From Bacteroidota bacterium (GTDB lineage: Bacteria; Bacteroidota; Bacteroidia; Chitinophagales; UBA8649), in assembly GCA_003447535.1 (NCBI GenBank), contig DLYY01000004.1:1-15601 (forward strand): a stretch of DNA of 15,601 nt. The letters run 5' to 3'. Of this stretch, positions 1 through 8,241 are shown piece after piece (position 1 is the first letter of the stretch; each line of letters opens with the position of its first letter). The notes beneath the pieces are model-generated. The model had not been told where the DNA came from. It did no database searches and worked only from the letters and a program-made list of their open reading frames with translations. The position numbers and the translations under genes are program-made.

Positions 1-801
<801 letters not shown>

Positions 802-804
802 ACC

Positions 805-1041
805 ATGACGGTTCGCATCATGACACCAGAATCCGTGCTTTTTGAAGGAAGTGCTGAAGGCGTAAAACTCCCTGGAACGAGCGGTTCGTTTGAGATTCTT
901 AACAATCACGCAGCCATAATGGCTTCTTTAGAAAAAGGTTCAATTCGTGTAAAACACGACGGCAAAGACACAAGTTTTGATATTCAAGATGGTTTTGTAG
1001 AGTGCCTCAATAATCACATAAATATTGCCGTAACGCTTTAA
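805..1041 (+). CDS. atpC: F1F0 ATP synthase subunit epsilon, short form
   Basis: Central-stalk subunit that connects F1 to the rotor. The protein has 78 residues and consists only of the N-terminal beta-sandwich: MTVRIMTPESVLFEGSAEGV, then LPGTSGSFEILNNHAAIMASL, then an FVECLNNHINIAVTL ending. The roughly 135-residue enterobacterial form also has a C-terminal helical hairpin that can insert into F1 and inhibit ATP hydrolysis; it is absent here, and the frame ends cleanly with TAA. Short epsilon subunits of this kind are usual in Bacteroidota as I recall, so this is probably a natural length and not a truncation. The ATG lies 3 bases after the atpD stop and has no Shine-Dalgarno sequence, so translation is probably coupled to atpD. 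It is the last gene of the cluster; the next gene is convergent. Confidence 0.95.
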   Translation: MTVRIMTPESVLFEGSAEGVKLPGTSGSFEILNNHAAIMASLEKGSIRVKHDGKDTSFDIQDGFVECLNNHINIAVTL

Positions 1042-1060
1042 AGAAAGCTTGCCATCATCA

Positions 1061-2059
1061 TTAATAAGAAGGCTCTTGAGGCTTATTGCCTAACACATTA
1101 TCTATAGCCTCCATAAGTTCGTCTGTCAGTTGAGGAAGTATTTCTAAGGATTGGATATTTTCTTGTAACTGATTAGTGTTACTGGTTCCTAAAATCACCG
1201 TGGAAACATTAGGATTTTTAAGACACCATGCAATAGAAAGTTGTGTAAGAGACAGCTCCCTTTCTTGAGCTAAAGCATGCAATTTCACCACTTTTGCCAT
1301 CTTATCTTCATCGCCAAGCGTTCGTTCACGAAGCCAGTCAAACCCTTCCTGATCAAGACGACTACCCTTAGGCACTTGATCTATGTATTTGCCTGTAAGT
1401 AGTCCGGATGCTAAAGGAGACCAGATAGTCGTCCCTAAGCCAAATCGTCGGTAAATCGGCAAATAATCCAACTCTACCTTTGTTCGATTAAACATGTTGT
1501 ACTCCGGTTGTTCCATAGTTGGACCAATCAGATTATACCGTTCTGCCACATAGTGGGCTTCTGTTATCTGTTGACTGGTCCACTCAGAAGTTCCCCAATA
1601 CAAAATCTTTCCCTGCTGTATCAGATTATGCATGGTCCAAACGGTTTCATCAATAGGTGTATTGATATCCGGTCTGTGGCAAAAGAAAAGATCGAGATAA
1701 TCCACTTGTAAACGGCGTAATGCCGCATCACAAGCTTCAACCACATGCTTGCGCATAAGTCCTTTGTGATTGGGCCATGCCATTGATTCTGGATCCTTCC
1801 CACCCCAGAAAACCTTACTTGAAACAACATATGTTGAACGATCCCAGGATACCTCTTTTAAAATTTTCCCCATAACCTTTTCTGATTTGCCTCTTGCATA
1901 GACCTCCGCATTATCAAAAAAATTTATACCATGATCGTAAGCATAGACCATTATCTCTTTAGCCATTTTAGCATCTATGAATTTTCCAAAATTGAGCCAA
2001 CTCCCTAAAGACAAAGCACTTACTTGAAGCCCTGATTTTCCTAATCTTCTATATTCCAT
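1061..2059 (-). CDS. Aldo/keto reductase, Kv-beta/AKR6-like
   Basis: A 332-residue NAD(P)H-dependent oxidoreductase with a (beta/alpha)8 barrel, probably cytoplasmic; the substrate is unknown. The catalytic tetrad is complete: Asp49 and Tyr54 in FFDNAEVYARGKSE, Lys82 in VVSSKVFWGG, and His128 in LFFCHRPDINTP. From MEYRRLGKSGLQVS at the N-terminus to IDNVLGNKP at the C-terminus it follows the animal potassium-channel beta subunits and their bacterial relatives (AKR6), including WGTSEWTSQQI, WSPLASGLLTGKY and VILGTSNTNQLQENI. Animal Kv-beta has Asn where this protein has His128, so the bacterial enzyme should be fully competent. Length is normal. The ATG at 2059 is supported by the conserved N-terminus. 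It is divergent from the desaturase-like gene and convergent with atpC, so it is probably transcribed alone. A role in aldehyde or ketone detoxification is inference only. Confidence 0.93.
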   Translation of the reverse strand: MEYRRLGKSGLQVSALSLGSWLNFGKFIDAKMAKEIMVYAYDHGINFFDNAEVYARGKSEKVMGKILKEVSWDRSTYVVSSKVFWGGKDPESMAWPNHKGLMRKHVVEACDAALRRLQVDYLDLFFCHRPDINTPIDETVWTMHNLIQQGKILYWGTSEWTSQQITEAHYVAERYNLIGPTMEQPEYNMFNRTKVELDYLPIYRRFGLGTTIWSPLASGLLTGKYIDQVPKGSRLDQEGFDWLRERTLGDEDKMAKVVKLHALAQERELSLTQLSIAWCLKNPNVSTVILGTSNTNQLQENIQSLEILPQLTDELMEAIDNVLGNKPQEPSY

Positions 2060-2158
2060 TACACAAATGATACATTGATATGGATTAAAGGTACGTTTTG
2101 ATTGTCAAGACTTTGGTCGCTTTTTGGTTTTAGCCTTAGTATTAACGACTTTTGCTTC

Positions 2159-3247
2159 ATGGCACAGCTAAGAACATTTCCGGTCCACCTAACCGATAAG
2201 ACCTATGAGGTTAAAACCCATCCAAATCGTTTTGACTCATTTTGGTTAAAAAGAATGCGAGACCCTAGAGATCTCCCATTTATCTACCTCACCATGAAGC
2301 TCCTTGCCATTGTATTTCCCTGCGTGATTATTATGTATGCTTTCTCTCATCTACAGTGGCTGTTTTGGCCAACTGCCGTGGTATACACTTTTTTAATCAC
2401 AATGAAAAACAAGAGCCCTTTTGGTCTTATGCTCCATTGCACAAGTCATAGACCTTGGTTTAAAACTGATTATAAAGTCTGGAATAAACTTTTGCCATGG
2501 ATTTTAGGGCCCTTTATGGGACAAAGCCCTGAAACCTATTTTGCACACCATATTGCAATGCACCACCTTGAGGGTAATCTTCCAGATGATGATAGTACAA
2601 CCATGCCCTTCAAGCGCGATAGTGGACGAGATTTTGCCAAATACTTGTTTAGCTTTCTACTTTTCGGTGTGGCTCGCTTAGTAATCTACTTCAACAAGAT
2701 TGGTGAGAGTCGTAGAAAAATAAGAAACCAAGCCATACTTGGAGAGCTCCTTTACCTCGGCTCTGTGGTAGGGCTGTGCTTTGTTAGCTTCTGGGCAACC
2801 CTTTTTGTCTTTATCCTACCTTTTGTCACGACGCGTATTACCATGATGCTCGGAAACTGGGCTCAACATGCTTTTGTTGATCCTGAAGACCCAGGTAATG
2901 AGTATAAAAACAGTGTGACCTGCATAAATCACAAATACAATCACAACTGTTGGAATGATGGATACCACATCAGCCATCACGTTAAGCCAAACCTCCACTG
3001 GACGGAGCACCCTAACCACTTATTGGACAACCGCGCTACGTATGCAAAGCATCAATCCATGGTCTTTGAGGGTATTGAGTTTGGAGGCGTATGGTTTAAC
3101 CTAATGCTCAAAAACTATGAAAAGCTTGCAGACCATTTAGTAAATATTGATGGGGCCTTTTCAAGTCGGGAAGAGGCGATTGCCATTATGAAAAGACGAA
3201 CTGCTAAGATCATTGGATGGCAGCAGGAAGTTGGCATGGCTCAATAA
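2159..3247 (+). CDS. Membrane fatty acid desaturase-like di-iron protein
   Basis: An integral membrane protein of the fatty acid desaturase superfamily (non-haem di-iron). The histidine clusters that bind iron in this family are present: HCTSH (residues 93-97), HHIAMHH (130-136), a lone His in NWAQH (237) and HISHH (270-274), with further His at 280 and 284. Hydrophobic stretches lie at about 41-62, 68-80, 162-176 and 197-225. I place the start at the ATG at 2159 (MAQLRTFPVHL, 362 residues). The frame is open further up to a TTG at 2102, but those 19 extra codons are not family-like. Neither start has a Shine-Dalgarno sequence. The substrate could be an acyl lipid or another hydrophobic chain, and a hydroxylase or ketolase activity cannot be excluded. 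The 3' end overlaps the convergent DUF4159 gene by 7 bases. Confidence 0.85.
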   Translation: MAQLRTFPVHLTDKTYEVKTHPNRFDSFWLKRMRDPRDLPFIYLTMKLLAIVFPCVIIMYAFSHLQWLFWPTAVVYTFLITMKNKSPFGLMLHCTSHRPWFKTDYKVWNKLLPWILGPFMGQSPETYFAHHIAMHHLEGNLPDDDSTTMPFKRDSGRDFAKYLFSFLLFGVARLVIYFNKIGESRRKIRNQAILGELLYLGSVVGLCFVSFWATLFVFILPFVTTRITMMLGNWAQHAFVDPEDPGNEYKNSVTCINHKYNHNCWNDGYHISHHVKPNLHWTEHPNHLLDNRATYAKHQSMVFEGIEFGGVWFNLMLKNYEKLADHLVNIDGAFSSREEAIAIMKRRTAKIIGWQQEVGMAQ

Positions 3248-3924
3248 CCACCCGTCAAGGCATACCCCAATATATTCGCGCCCATTTTCAGCGCCTTTTG
3301 ACGAAACTCTTCACCATCGCCGTGCACATCGGGGTCCTCCCAGCCATCGCCAAGATCAGCTTCGTAAGTATATAATAAAACCAATTCACCATCAACAAAA
3401 ATTCCAAGAGCCTCTGCGGGCTTCCCATCATGCTCATGGATTTTAGGCAGGCCTTCTGTAAAAGAATAAAATGTGGTATAAACCGGGTGATTAGCTGGAA
3501 TAGGTTTAAGAACCTTTTCAGGGTAGAGCTGTTGAATCTCTCGCCGCACAAAAGGATCCATTCCATAATTATCATCAATATGTAAGAAGCCTCCGTGGTT
3601 AAGATAGGTCCGCAAGTTTTCTCTCTCTTGAGCAGAAAAAGTCACATTTCCGTGACCTGTCATATGTACGAATGGAAAATTGAAAATTGCCTGATCACCT
3701 GGATTGACTTCAGCAATCGTCTGGTCAATATTTGTGTTTAGTTCTTGATTGCAAAAGGCAACCAAATTGGGCAAGGCGCTAGGGTTAGCATACCAATCTC
3801 CTCCCCCATTATAGGTTAGCAAAGCAATTGAAAAAGAGGATTGGGCATACAAAGAGTACATGCAGAAGGGCAACAAGCCTATCCATAAACACATCATCCA
3901 TAAAACCTTTGATGCTCTTTTCAT
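3241..3924 (-). CDS. Secreted DUF4159 domain protein
   Basis: A 227-residue exported protein of unknown function. The N-terminus MKRASKVLWMMCLWIGLLPF followed by CMYSLYAQ is a signal peptide, with cleavage probably around residues 27-28. The mature part carries DUF4159 features: ALLTYNGGGDWYANP near the start, FVHMTGHGNVTFS (85-97), LRTYLNHGGFLHIDDNYG (104-121) and ALKMGANILGYAL at the end. DUF4159 is thought to adopt a flavodoxin/GATase-like (ThuA-type) fold; this is recalled, not tested. The frame stays open upstream to 4011, but I chose the ATG at 3924 because it begins the signal peptide and forms an ATGA overlap with the rsmE stop. It is the last gene of the pckA-rsmE-DUF4159 row. I recall DUF4159 genes beside rsmE in other Bacteroidota. 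No enzymatic function can be assigned. Confidence 0.85.
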   Translation of the reverse strand: MKRASKVLWMMCLWIGLLPFCMYSLYAQSSFSIALLTYNGGGDWYANPSALPNLVAFCNQELNTNIDQTIAEVNPGDQAIFNFPFVHMTGHGNVTFSAQERENLRTYLNHGGFLHIDDNYGMDPFVRREIQQLYPEKVLKPIPANHPVYTTFYSFTEGLPKIHEHDGKPAEALGIFVDGELVLLYTYEADLGDGWEDPDVHGDGEEFRQKALKMGANILGYALTGGY

Positions 3925-4646
3925 GACAACTTTGAAAATACATTGATTTGTTGCACAATTGCAAGCGACGCAGACTCTGCTCGAAGACGGTTTGGCCCCA
4001 AAGAAACCCATGTAAACCCGCTTTTTAAGGCGAGATTTGCCTCATCCTTAGTAAAACCACCCTCTGGGCCGACAATAGCAGTAATCCCTTTGGTATTGGA
4101 TATCGCAGGCCAAGTGTTTTTGAAAGACTTTTTTCGCTCTGGTGTATAGGCCATCAGCCCAAAAGAATCTGATTTTTTCTTGACAAAGGATTCAAAAGAT
4201 TGGATCGGGTAAATCTCAGGACAATAACATTGAAGAGACTGTTTCATTGCGCTGAGTGCCACAGATTCAAGCCTTTTTGCATTAAAATGACTTCGAATAC
4301 AATGCACGCTAAGCAAGGGTTGAAAGGCTGATACACCATACTCGGTCGCTTTTTCTATCATCCATTCCATTCTCGAAGGTTGCTTTAACACAGAAAAAGC
4401 TAAAATCACTTGGGGATCTATTCGAGGCACCCTTTTGACTACCTTAGGTTCAAGGACTAACTGTTGCTTACCAACCTGGCAAATCTTAGCTTCCGCAATG
4501 CTGCCTTTTCCATCAGTAAGATGGATTGTATCACCCTCTTGTTTACGCAGAACTTTGGTAATATGCTTTGCCTCCTGACCCTCGATAATGCACTCGTTGG
4601 AGCTTAAATCACTTGTATAAAATAAAGCATTTACTCCTTCGAGCAT
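3921..4646 (-). CDS. rsmE: 16S rRNA (uracil-1498-N3)-methyltransferase
   Basis: A SPOUT-class methyltransferase that uses S-adenosylmethionine to methylate N3 of U1498 in 16S rRNA, next to the decoding centre. The 241 residues are of normal length. The N-terminal PUA-like part has ALFYTSDL and EAKHITKVLRKQEGD (25-39). The SPOUT knot has VGPEGGFTKDEANLAL (192-207) and SLGPNRLRAESASLAI (215-230), where the usual form is close to LGxRILRTETA, so Pro-Asn replaces the common Xaa-Arg-Ile pattern. LKQPSRMEWMIEKATEYGV (88-106) is also typical. It starts 15 bases after the pckA stop, and its TGA overlaps the next ATG, so the three genes are likely co-transcribed, with translational coupling to the DUF4159 gene. 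No Shine-Dalgarno sequence is visible. Confidence 0.94.
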   Translation of the reverse strand: MLEGVNALFYTSDLSSNECIIEGQEAKHITKVLRKQEGDTIHLTDGKGSIAEAKICQVGKQQLVLEPKVVKRVPRIDPQVILAFSVLKQPSRMEWMIEKATEYGVSAFQPLLSVHCIRSHFNAKRLESVALSAMKQSLQCYCPEIYPIQSFESFVKKKSDSFGLMAYTPERKKSFKNTWPAISNTKGITAIVGPEGGFTKDEANLALKSGFTWVSLGPNRLRAESASLAIVQQINVFSKLS

Positions 4647-4661
4647 GTGATTGGATTCAAT

Positions 4662-6263
4662 TTATTTCACCCTGGGTGCTGCCGCGCAAATTTCCTCAGA
4701 ACAAGCCGCTCGAAACTGCTCAAAGTTTCTTTCAAACGCTTTGATTAAGTGATTAGCTGTCTCCGCATATTCTTCTTTAGAGGCCCAGGTATTGATTGGG
4801 TTTAAGATGTAAGCGGGAACTTCACCAGCAGCCATTGGTATTTCCATATCGAAAAATTCATCCGTCATAAAGTCACCACTATCCAGCAATCCATCTAAAG
4901 CCTGACTAATCAAACTTCGTGTGTAAGACAAAGACATTCGCTGACCAACGCCATACGCACCACCACTTAGTCCAGTATTTACAAGCCAAACTTTCGCACC
5001 TGATGCTTGAATCTTTTCACCCAACATCTTAGAATATTTGAAAGGATGAAGTGGCAAGAAAGGAGCACCGTAACATGCACTAAATGCTGTTTGAGGTTCT
5101 GTTACACCTGCCTCAGTACCGGCAACTTTCGATGTAAATCCTGAAATGAAATGATACATCGCCTGAGGTACAGACAATCTGCTAATGGGAGGAAAAACTC
5201 CAAAGGCATCATAGGTAAGAAAGAATATATTCTGAGGAATTCCACCCATTGATGGCTCTGCAATATTGTTAATGTGATCAATAGGATAAGAAACTCTGGT
5301 ATTTTGAGTTATCGAGCCATCAGCATAGTCTACAGCCTTGTTCTCATTCTTAAAAACAATATTCTCAAGAATAGCTCCAGGCTTTATCGCATTAAAAATA
5401 TCAGGTTCCTTTTCCTTACTTAAATCAATGACTTTTGCATAACATCCGCCTTCGAAATTAAACACTCCTCTGTCGGTCCAGCCATGTTCGTCGTCACCAA
5501 TCAATGCACGATTTGGATCTGCAGACAACGTAGTCTTTCCAGTACCACTAAGTCCAAAAAACAAAGCTGTGTCACCATCATTACCCATATTGGAAGAACA
5601 ATGCATAGCAAGAACATTATCATATTCGGGTAGCTTGTAATTCAACACTGAAAAGATTCCTTTTTTAATCTCGCCCGTATACGCCGATCCACCGACAAGA
5701 ATCGTTTTCTCCGCAAAATTAATTATCGAGAAATTGCTGTCTTTCGTGCCATCGACCGCAGGATCAGCCTCAAAACCGGGTGCACAGATAACATGCCACT
5801 CGGGAGTAAAAACTTCTAGCTCGCGCGCCGTTGGCCTTAAAAACATGTTGTAAGCAAACATATTTGACCACGGATACTCAGCGATTACACGTACAGCAAG
5901 ACGATACTCTTTGTCTGCACCAGCAAAAGCATCACGAGTAAAGATATTTTTTGCATTGAGGTAGGCAATCATTTTTTGTTTCAGCCCTGCAAAGTACTTT
6001 GGCTCAATCGGTTGATTTATGGCATTCCAGTCTACTGTTTCTCGCGAAATATTGTCGTGAACAATAAATCGATCTTTAGGGGAGCGCCCTGTAAAACGCC
6101 CAGTCATTACGACAAGTGCCCCATTGTCTGCGACTTCACAGTTATAGGATTGCACAGAAATTTCTGCCAATTCTTCAGGACTTGCGTTACAAAGGTTGTG
6201 TATTGGGTGTAGATTCAAATATCCTAAATCAATAAGGCTATCTGTTGAAAGTGAATTTGACAT
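4662..6263 (-). CDS. pckA: Phosphoenolpyruvate carboxykinase (ATP)
   Basis: Cytoplasmic enzyme converting oxaloacetate and ATP to phosphoenolpyruvate, ADP and CO2, the entry step of gluconeogenesis (it can run in reverse for CO2 fixation). The 533 residues are a normal length for the ATP-type family. Visible landmarks are the substrate-binding GRFTGRSPKDR (56-66), AYTGEIKKGIFSVLNY (194-209), the P-loop GLSGTGKTTLSAD (237-249), the metal-binding GDDEHGW (256-262), FNFEGGCYAKVIDL (268-281), NTRVSYPIDHI (321-331) and the long SRLSVPQAMYHFISG block. All key residues that I can place are intact. It is the first gene of a minus-strand row with rsmE 15 bases behind it, and it is divergent from the NIF3-like gene across a 92-base AT-rich spacer that must hold its promoter. 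Confidence 0.98.
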   Translation of the reverse strand: MSNSLSTDSLIDLGYLNLHPIHNLCNASPEELAEISVQSYNCEVADNGALVVMTGRFTGRSPKDRFIVHDNISRETVDWNAINQPIEPKYFAGLKQKMIAYLNAKNIFTRDAFAGADKEYRLAVRVIAEYPWSNMFAYNMFLRPTARELEVFTPEWHVICAPGFEADPAVDGTKDSNFSIINFAEKTILVGGSAYTGEIKKGIFSVLNYKLPEYDNVLAMHCSSNMGNDGDTALFFGLSGTGKTTLSADPNRALIGDDEHGWTDRGVFNFEGGCYAKVIDLSKEKEPDIFNAIKPGAILENIVFKNENKAVDYADGSITQNTRVSYPIDHINNIAEPSMGGIPQNIFFLTYDAFGVFPPISRLSVPQAMYHFISGFTSKVAGTEAGVTEPQTAFSACYGAPFLPLHPFKYSKMLGEKIQASGAKVWLVNTGLSGGAYGVGQRMSLSYTRSLISQALDGLLDSGDFMTDEFFDMEIPMAAGEVPAYILNPINTWASKEEYAETANHLIKAFERNFEQFRAACSEEICAAAPRVK

Positions 6264-6355
6264 ACCATAATTTTACCTAGATAAAAATACCACATATAAG
6301 AGGGCTTTTTTACATTTATTAACGAATTTCTCCACCACTTAAAGTATTCTGTACA
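6264..6355. promoter_or_regulatory. Divergent intergenic spacer between pckA and the NIF3-like gene
   Basis: This 92-base AT-rich spacer separates two divergent starts and must contain the promoters for both directions. On the plus strand TACATTTA at 6311-6318, 45 bases before the NIF3-like ATG, is one base away from the Bacteroidota -7 consensus TAnnTTTG. I found no clear matching -33 TTTG element for either gene. No convincing operator palindrome or terminator stem was seen. Confidence 0.4.
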
Positions 6356-7483
6356 ATGCTAAAAATCAAATCCATTGCCAATTCCTTAGAACAATGGGCG
6401 CCACCTTCATTAGCTCTGAGCTATGACAACTGTGGTTTACTTGTAGGGGATCCAAATCAAACGATAGACAAAGCCCTTGTCACTCTCGATGTTACCGAAG
6501 CCGTTGTACAAGAAGCAATAGAACAACAAGCTAATCTTATCATTGCCCACCACCCAGTAATCTTCAAAGGATTGCGATCAATACGCCCAACAACTGATAA
6601 CCAACGGGCAGTTATTCTCGCTATAAAACACGATATTGCGATCTATGCAATTCATACCAATCTCGATCGAGTGGATGACGGCGTTAATAAAGCGCTCGCC
6701 GATCAGCTTAACCTCACCAACCGTTCCATTTTAGAAGAGGCATCCAACCTTTATAAACTAATCACCTTTGTTCCCACCAAAGACCTTCCAGCAGTACGAA
6801 ATGCTTTGTTTGCCATCGGAGCAGGCGGTATTGGAAATTATGAGAAGGCCAGCTTCATCTCATCGGGTTTTGGAAGTTTTCAAGGAAATTCGTCATCTAG
6901 CCCAAGCATCGGTAAAGCCGGTGAGTTTAAAGAAGTAGAGGAAGAGAAACTTGAAGTCCTGCTAACCGATACCTTACTTCCTTCTGCCCTAAACACCCTC
7001 AACGAAAATCATCCGTATGAAGAAATCGCCTATGATGTTCTATCACTGCAAAACAAAAACAAAAACCATGGTAGTGGAATGATCGGAGAGTTATCGGAAG
7101 CCCTTTCATCAGATGACTTCATTCAATACCTTAAAAAACATCTAGGGATTCAACTCGTTAGACATAGTCAACCTATAAAAAATAAAATTAAAAGAGTGGC
7201 AATCTGCGGTGGGGCTGGCTTTGATCTTCTAAAAAATGCGAAACAAAAGGGAGCAGATGCTTTCCTGACTGCTGACTTAAAGTACCATGACTTTTTTGAA
7301 GCTGATGACAGCTTGCTTTTATGTGATATTGGACATTATGAGAGCGAGCACTGGGTAATCCAAGAAATAAAAGACTTTTTAACGCGGAATTTTGCTAATT
7401 TTGACCTCCTTTCAACAACGGTTAATACCAATCCAGTACATTATTCTATATCCATAAAAGATGGCAAAGGCAAAAAAGACTAA
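6356..7483 (+). CDS. NIF3-like dinuclear-metal protein with inserted domain
   Basis: A member of the NIF3/YbgI (DUF34) family, 375 residues, likely cytoplasmic and, by family precedent, a toroidal hexamer with two metal ions per subunit. The metal ligands align with those of YbgI: His65 and His66 in IIAHHPVIFKG, Asp104 in HTNLDRVDDGVN, and His327 plus Glu331 in DIGHYESEHWV. The central region, about 132-232 (YKLITFVPTKDLPAVRNALF to HPYEEIAYDVL), is an insertion absent from the roughly 250-residue YbgI type; it resembles the CutA/PII-like insert known in the longer family members. Some databases label the family GTP cyclohydrolase 1 type 2, but the physiological reaction is not settled. The last 23 bases overlap the next gene in another frame, which suggests coupled translation. 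Confidence 0.9.
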   Translation: MLKIKSIANSLEQWAPPSLALSYDNCGLLVGDPNQTIDKALVTLDVTEAVVQEAIEQQANLIIAHHPVIFKGLRSIRPTTDNQRAVILAIKHDIAIYAIHTNLDRVDDGVNKALADQLNLTNRSILEEASNLYKLITFVPTKDLPAVRNALFAIGAGGIGNYEKASFISSGFGSFQGNSSSSPSIGKAGEFKEVEEEKLEVLLTDTLLPSALNTLNENHPYEEIAYDVLSLQNKNKNHGSGMIGELSEALSSDDFIQYLKKHLGIQLVRHSQPIKNKIKRVAICGGAGFDLLKNAKQKGADAFLTADLKYHDFFEADDSLLLCDIGHYESEHWVIQEIKDFLTRNFANFDLLSTTVNTNPVHYSISIKDGKGKKD

Positions 7484-8222
7484 ACAGCAAAGTACATCGG
7501 AAAAGCTTCATTCATTGTATGAGATGCAAGTAATCGATAAAGAGTACGATCGAATTCAACGACTCAAAGGAGAACTTCCTTTAGAGGTTGAAGATTTAGA
7601 AGATGAAATCGCGGGAATCGAAAATCGAATTACTCGGACCAATGAAGAGTTCTCTGAGTTAGAAAATGAACTCAACGCCAGAAAAACAAGTATCGACGCA
7701 TCCAATGATCTCATCAGTAAGTATGAGAAGCAAATGGATAATGTCAAGAACAATCGGGAATATGAGGCCCTGACTAAGGAGGTCAGTATCCAAAAATTAG
7801 AGATTCAACTCGCCGAAAAGAAAATTCGCGAATCATCTGAATTACTAGAAAGTCAAAAAGAAAGTTTCGGAGAAATCGAGGAATTACTAGCTTCCAAGAA
7901 GGGGGATTTGGATAAGAAAATTAAGGAGTTAGAGACGATTACAAAAGCAACTGAAAAAGAAGAAAAAGCATTGACTAAGCAGAGAAACGCAGCGAAAGCT
8001 AATGTCGAAGACAGACTCATGAAGGCTTACGAACGCATTCGTTCTTCCTACAAAAATGGGCTAGCTGTTGTTTCGGTTGAAAGAGAAAGTTGTGGTGGTT
8101 GCTTTGCTAAAATCCCACCTCAGATTCAGATAGATATTGACGCGGAAAAACGTGTTACGACCTGCGAGCACTGCGGCCGAATTTTAACTCCTGACTACGG
8201 AAAGCTCGCAGAAGCCAAATAA
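7461..8222 (+). CDS. C4 zinc-ribbon coiled-coil protein (CdsZ/DUF164 type)
   Basis: A 253-residue cytoplasmic protein. Residues about 15-195 are a long, highly charged coiled coil (ELPLEVEDLEDEIAGIENRI is the conserved entry). The C-terminus is a C4 zinc ribbon with Cys211 and Cys214 in SCGGCFAKIPPQ and Cys235 and Cys238 in TTCEHCGRIL. Family members have been described as putative nucleic-acid-binding or regulatory proteins (CdsZ in chlamydiae); no reaction is established. The start at 7461 is preferred over later Met codons because MAKAKKTKQQSTSEKLHSLY resembles the basic N-terminus I recall for Bacteroidota homologues, although it lies inside the end of the NIF3-like gene (23-base overlap). 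Pairing with a NIF3 gene is, as I recall, common in this phylum and suggests a shared but unknown process. Confidence 0.88.
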   Translation: MAKAKKTKQQSTSEKLHSLYEMQVIDKEYDRIQRLKGELPLEVEDLEDEIAGIENRITRTNEEFSELENELNARKTSIDASNDLISKYEKQMDNVKNNREYEALTKEVSIQKLEIQLAEKKIRESSELLESQKESFGEIEELLASKKGDLDKKIKELETITKATEKEEKALTKQRNAAKANVEDRLMKAYERIRSSYKNGLAVVSVERESCGGCFAKIPPQIQIDIDAEKRVTTCEHCGRILTPDYGKLAEAK

Positions 8223-8241
8223 GGAATAAATCCCGTTTAGT

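Noticed and set aside
1035..1048. GCTTT-AAAG-AAAGC inverted repeat at the end of atpC as a terminator
   Set aside because: The stem is only 5 bp, it overlaps the stop codon and it has no T-run after it; too weak to call.
2102..2158. TTG-started N-terminal extension of the desaturase-like protein
   Set aside because: The extra 19 residues are not family-like and the ATG at 2159 gives a natural N-terminus.
3925..4011. Upstream extension of the DUF4159 protein to 4011
   Set aside because: It would bury the signal peptide 29 residues inside and lies wholly within rsmE; the ATGA start at 3924 fits better.
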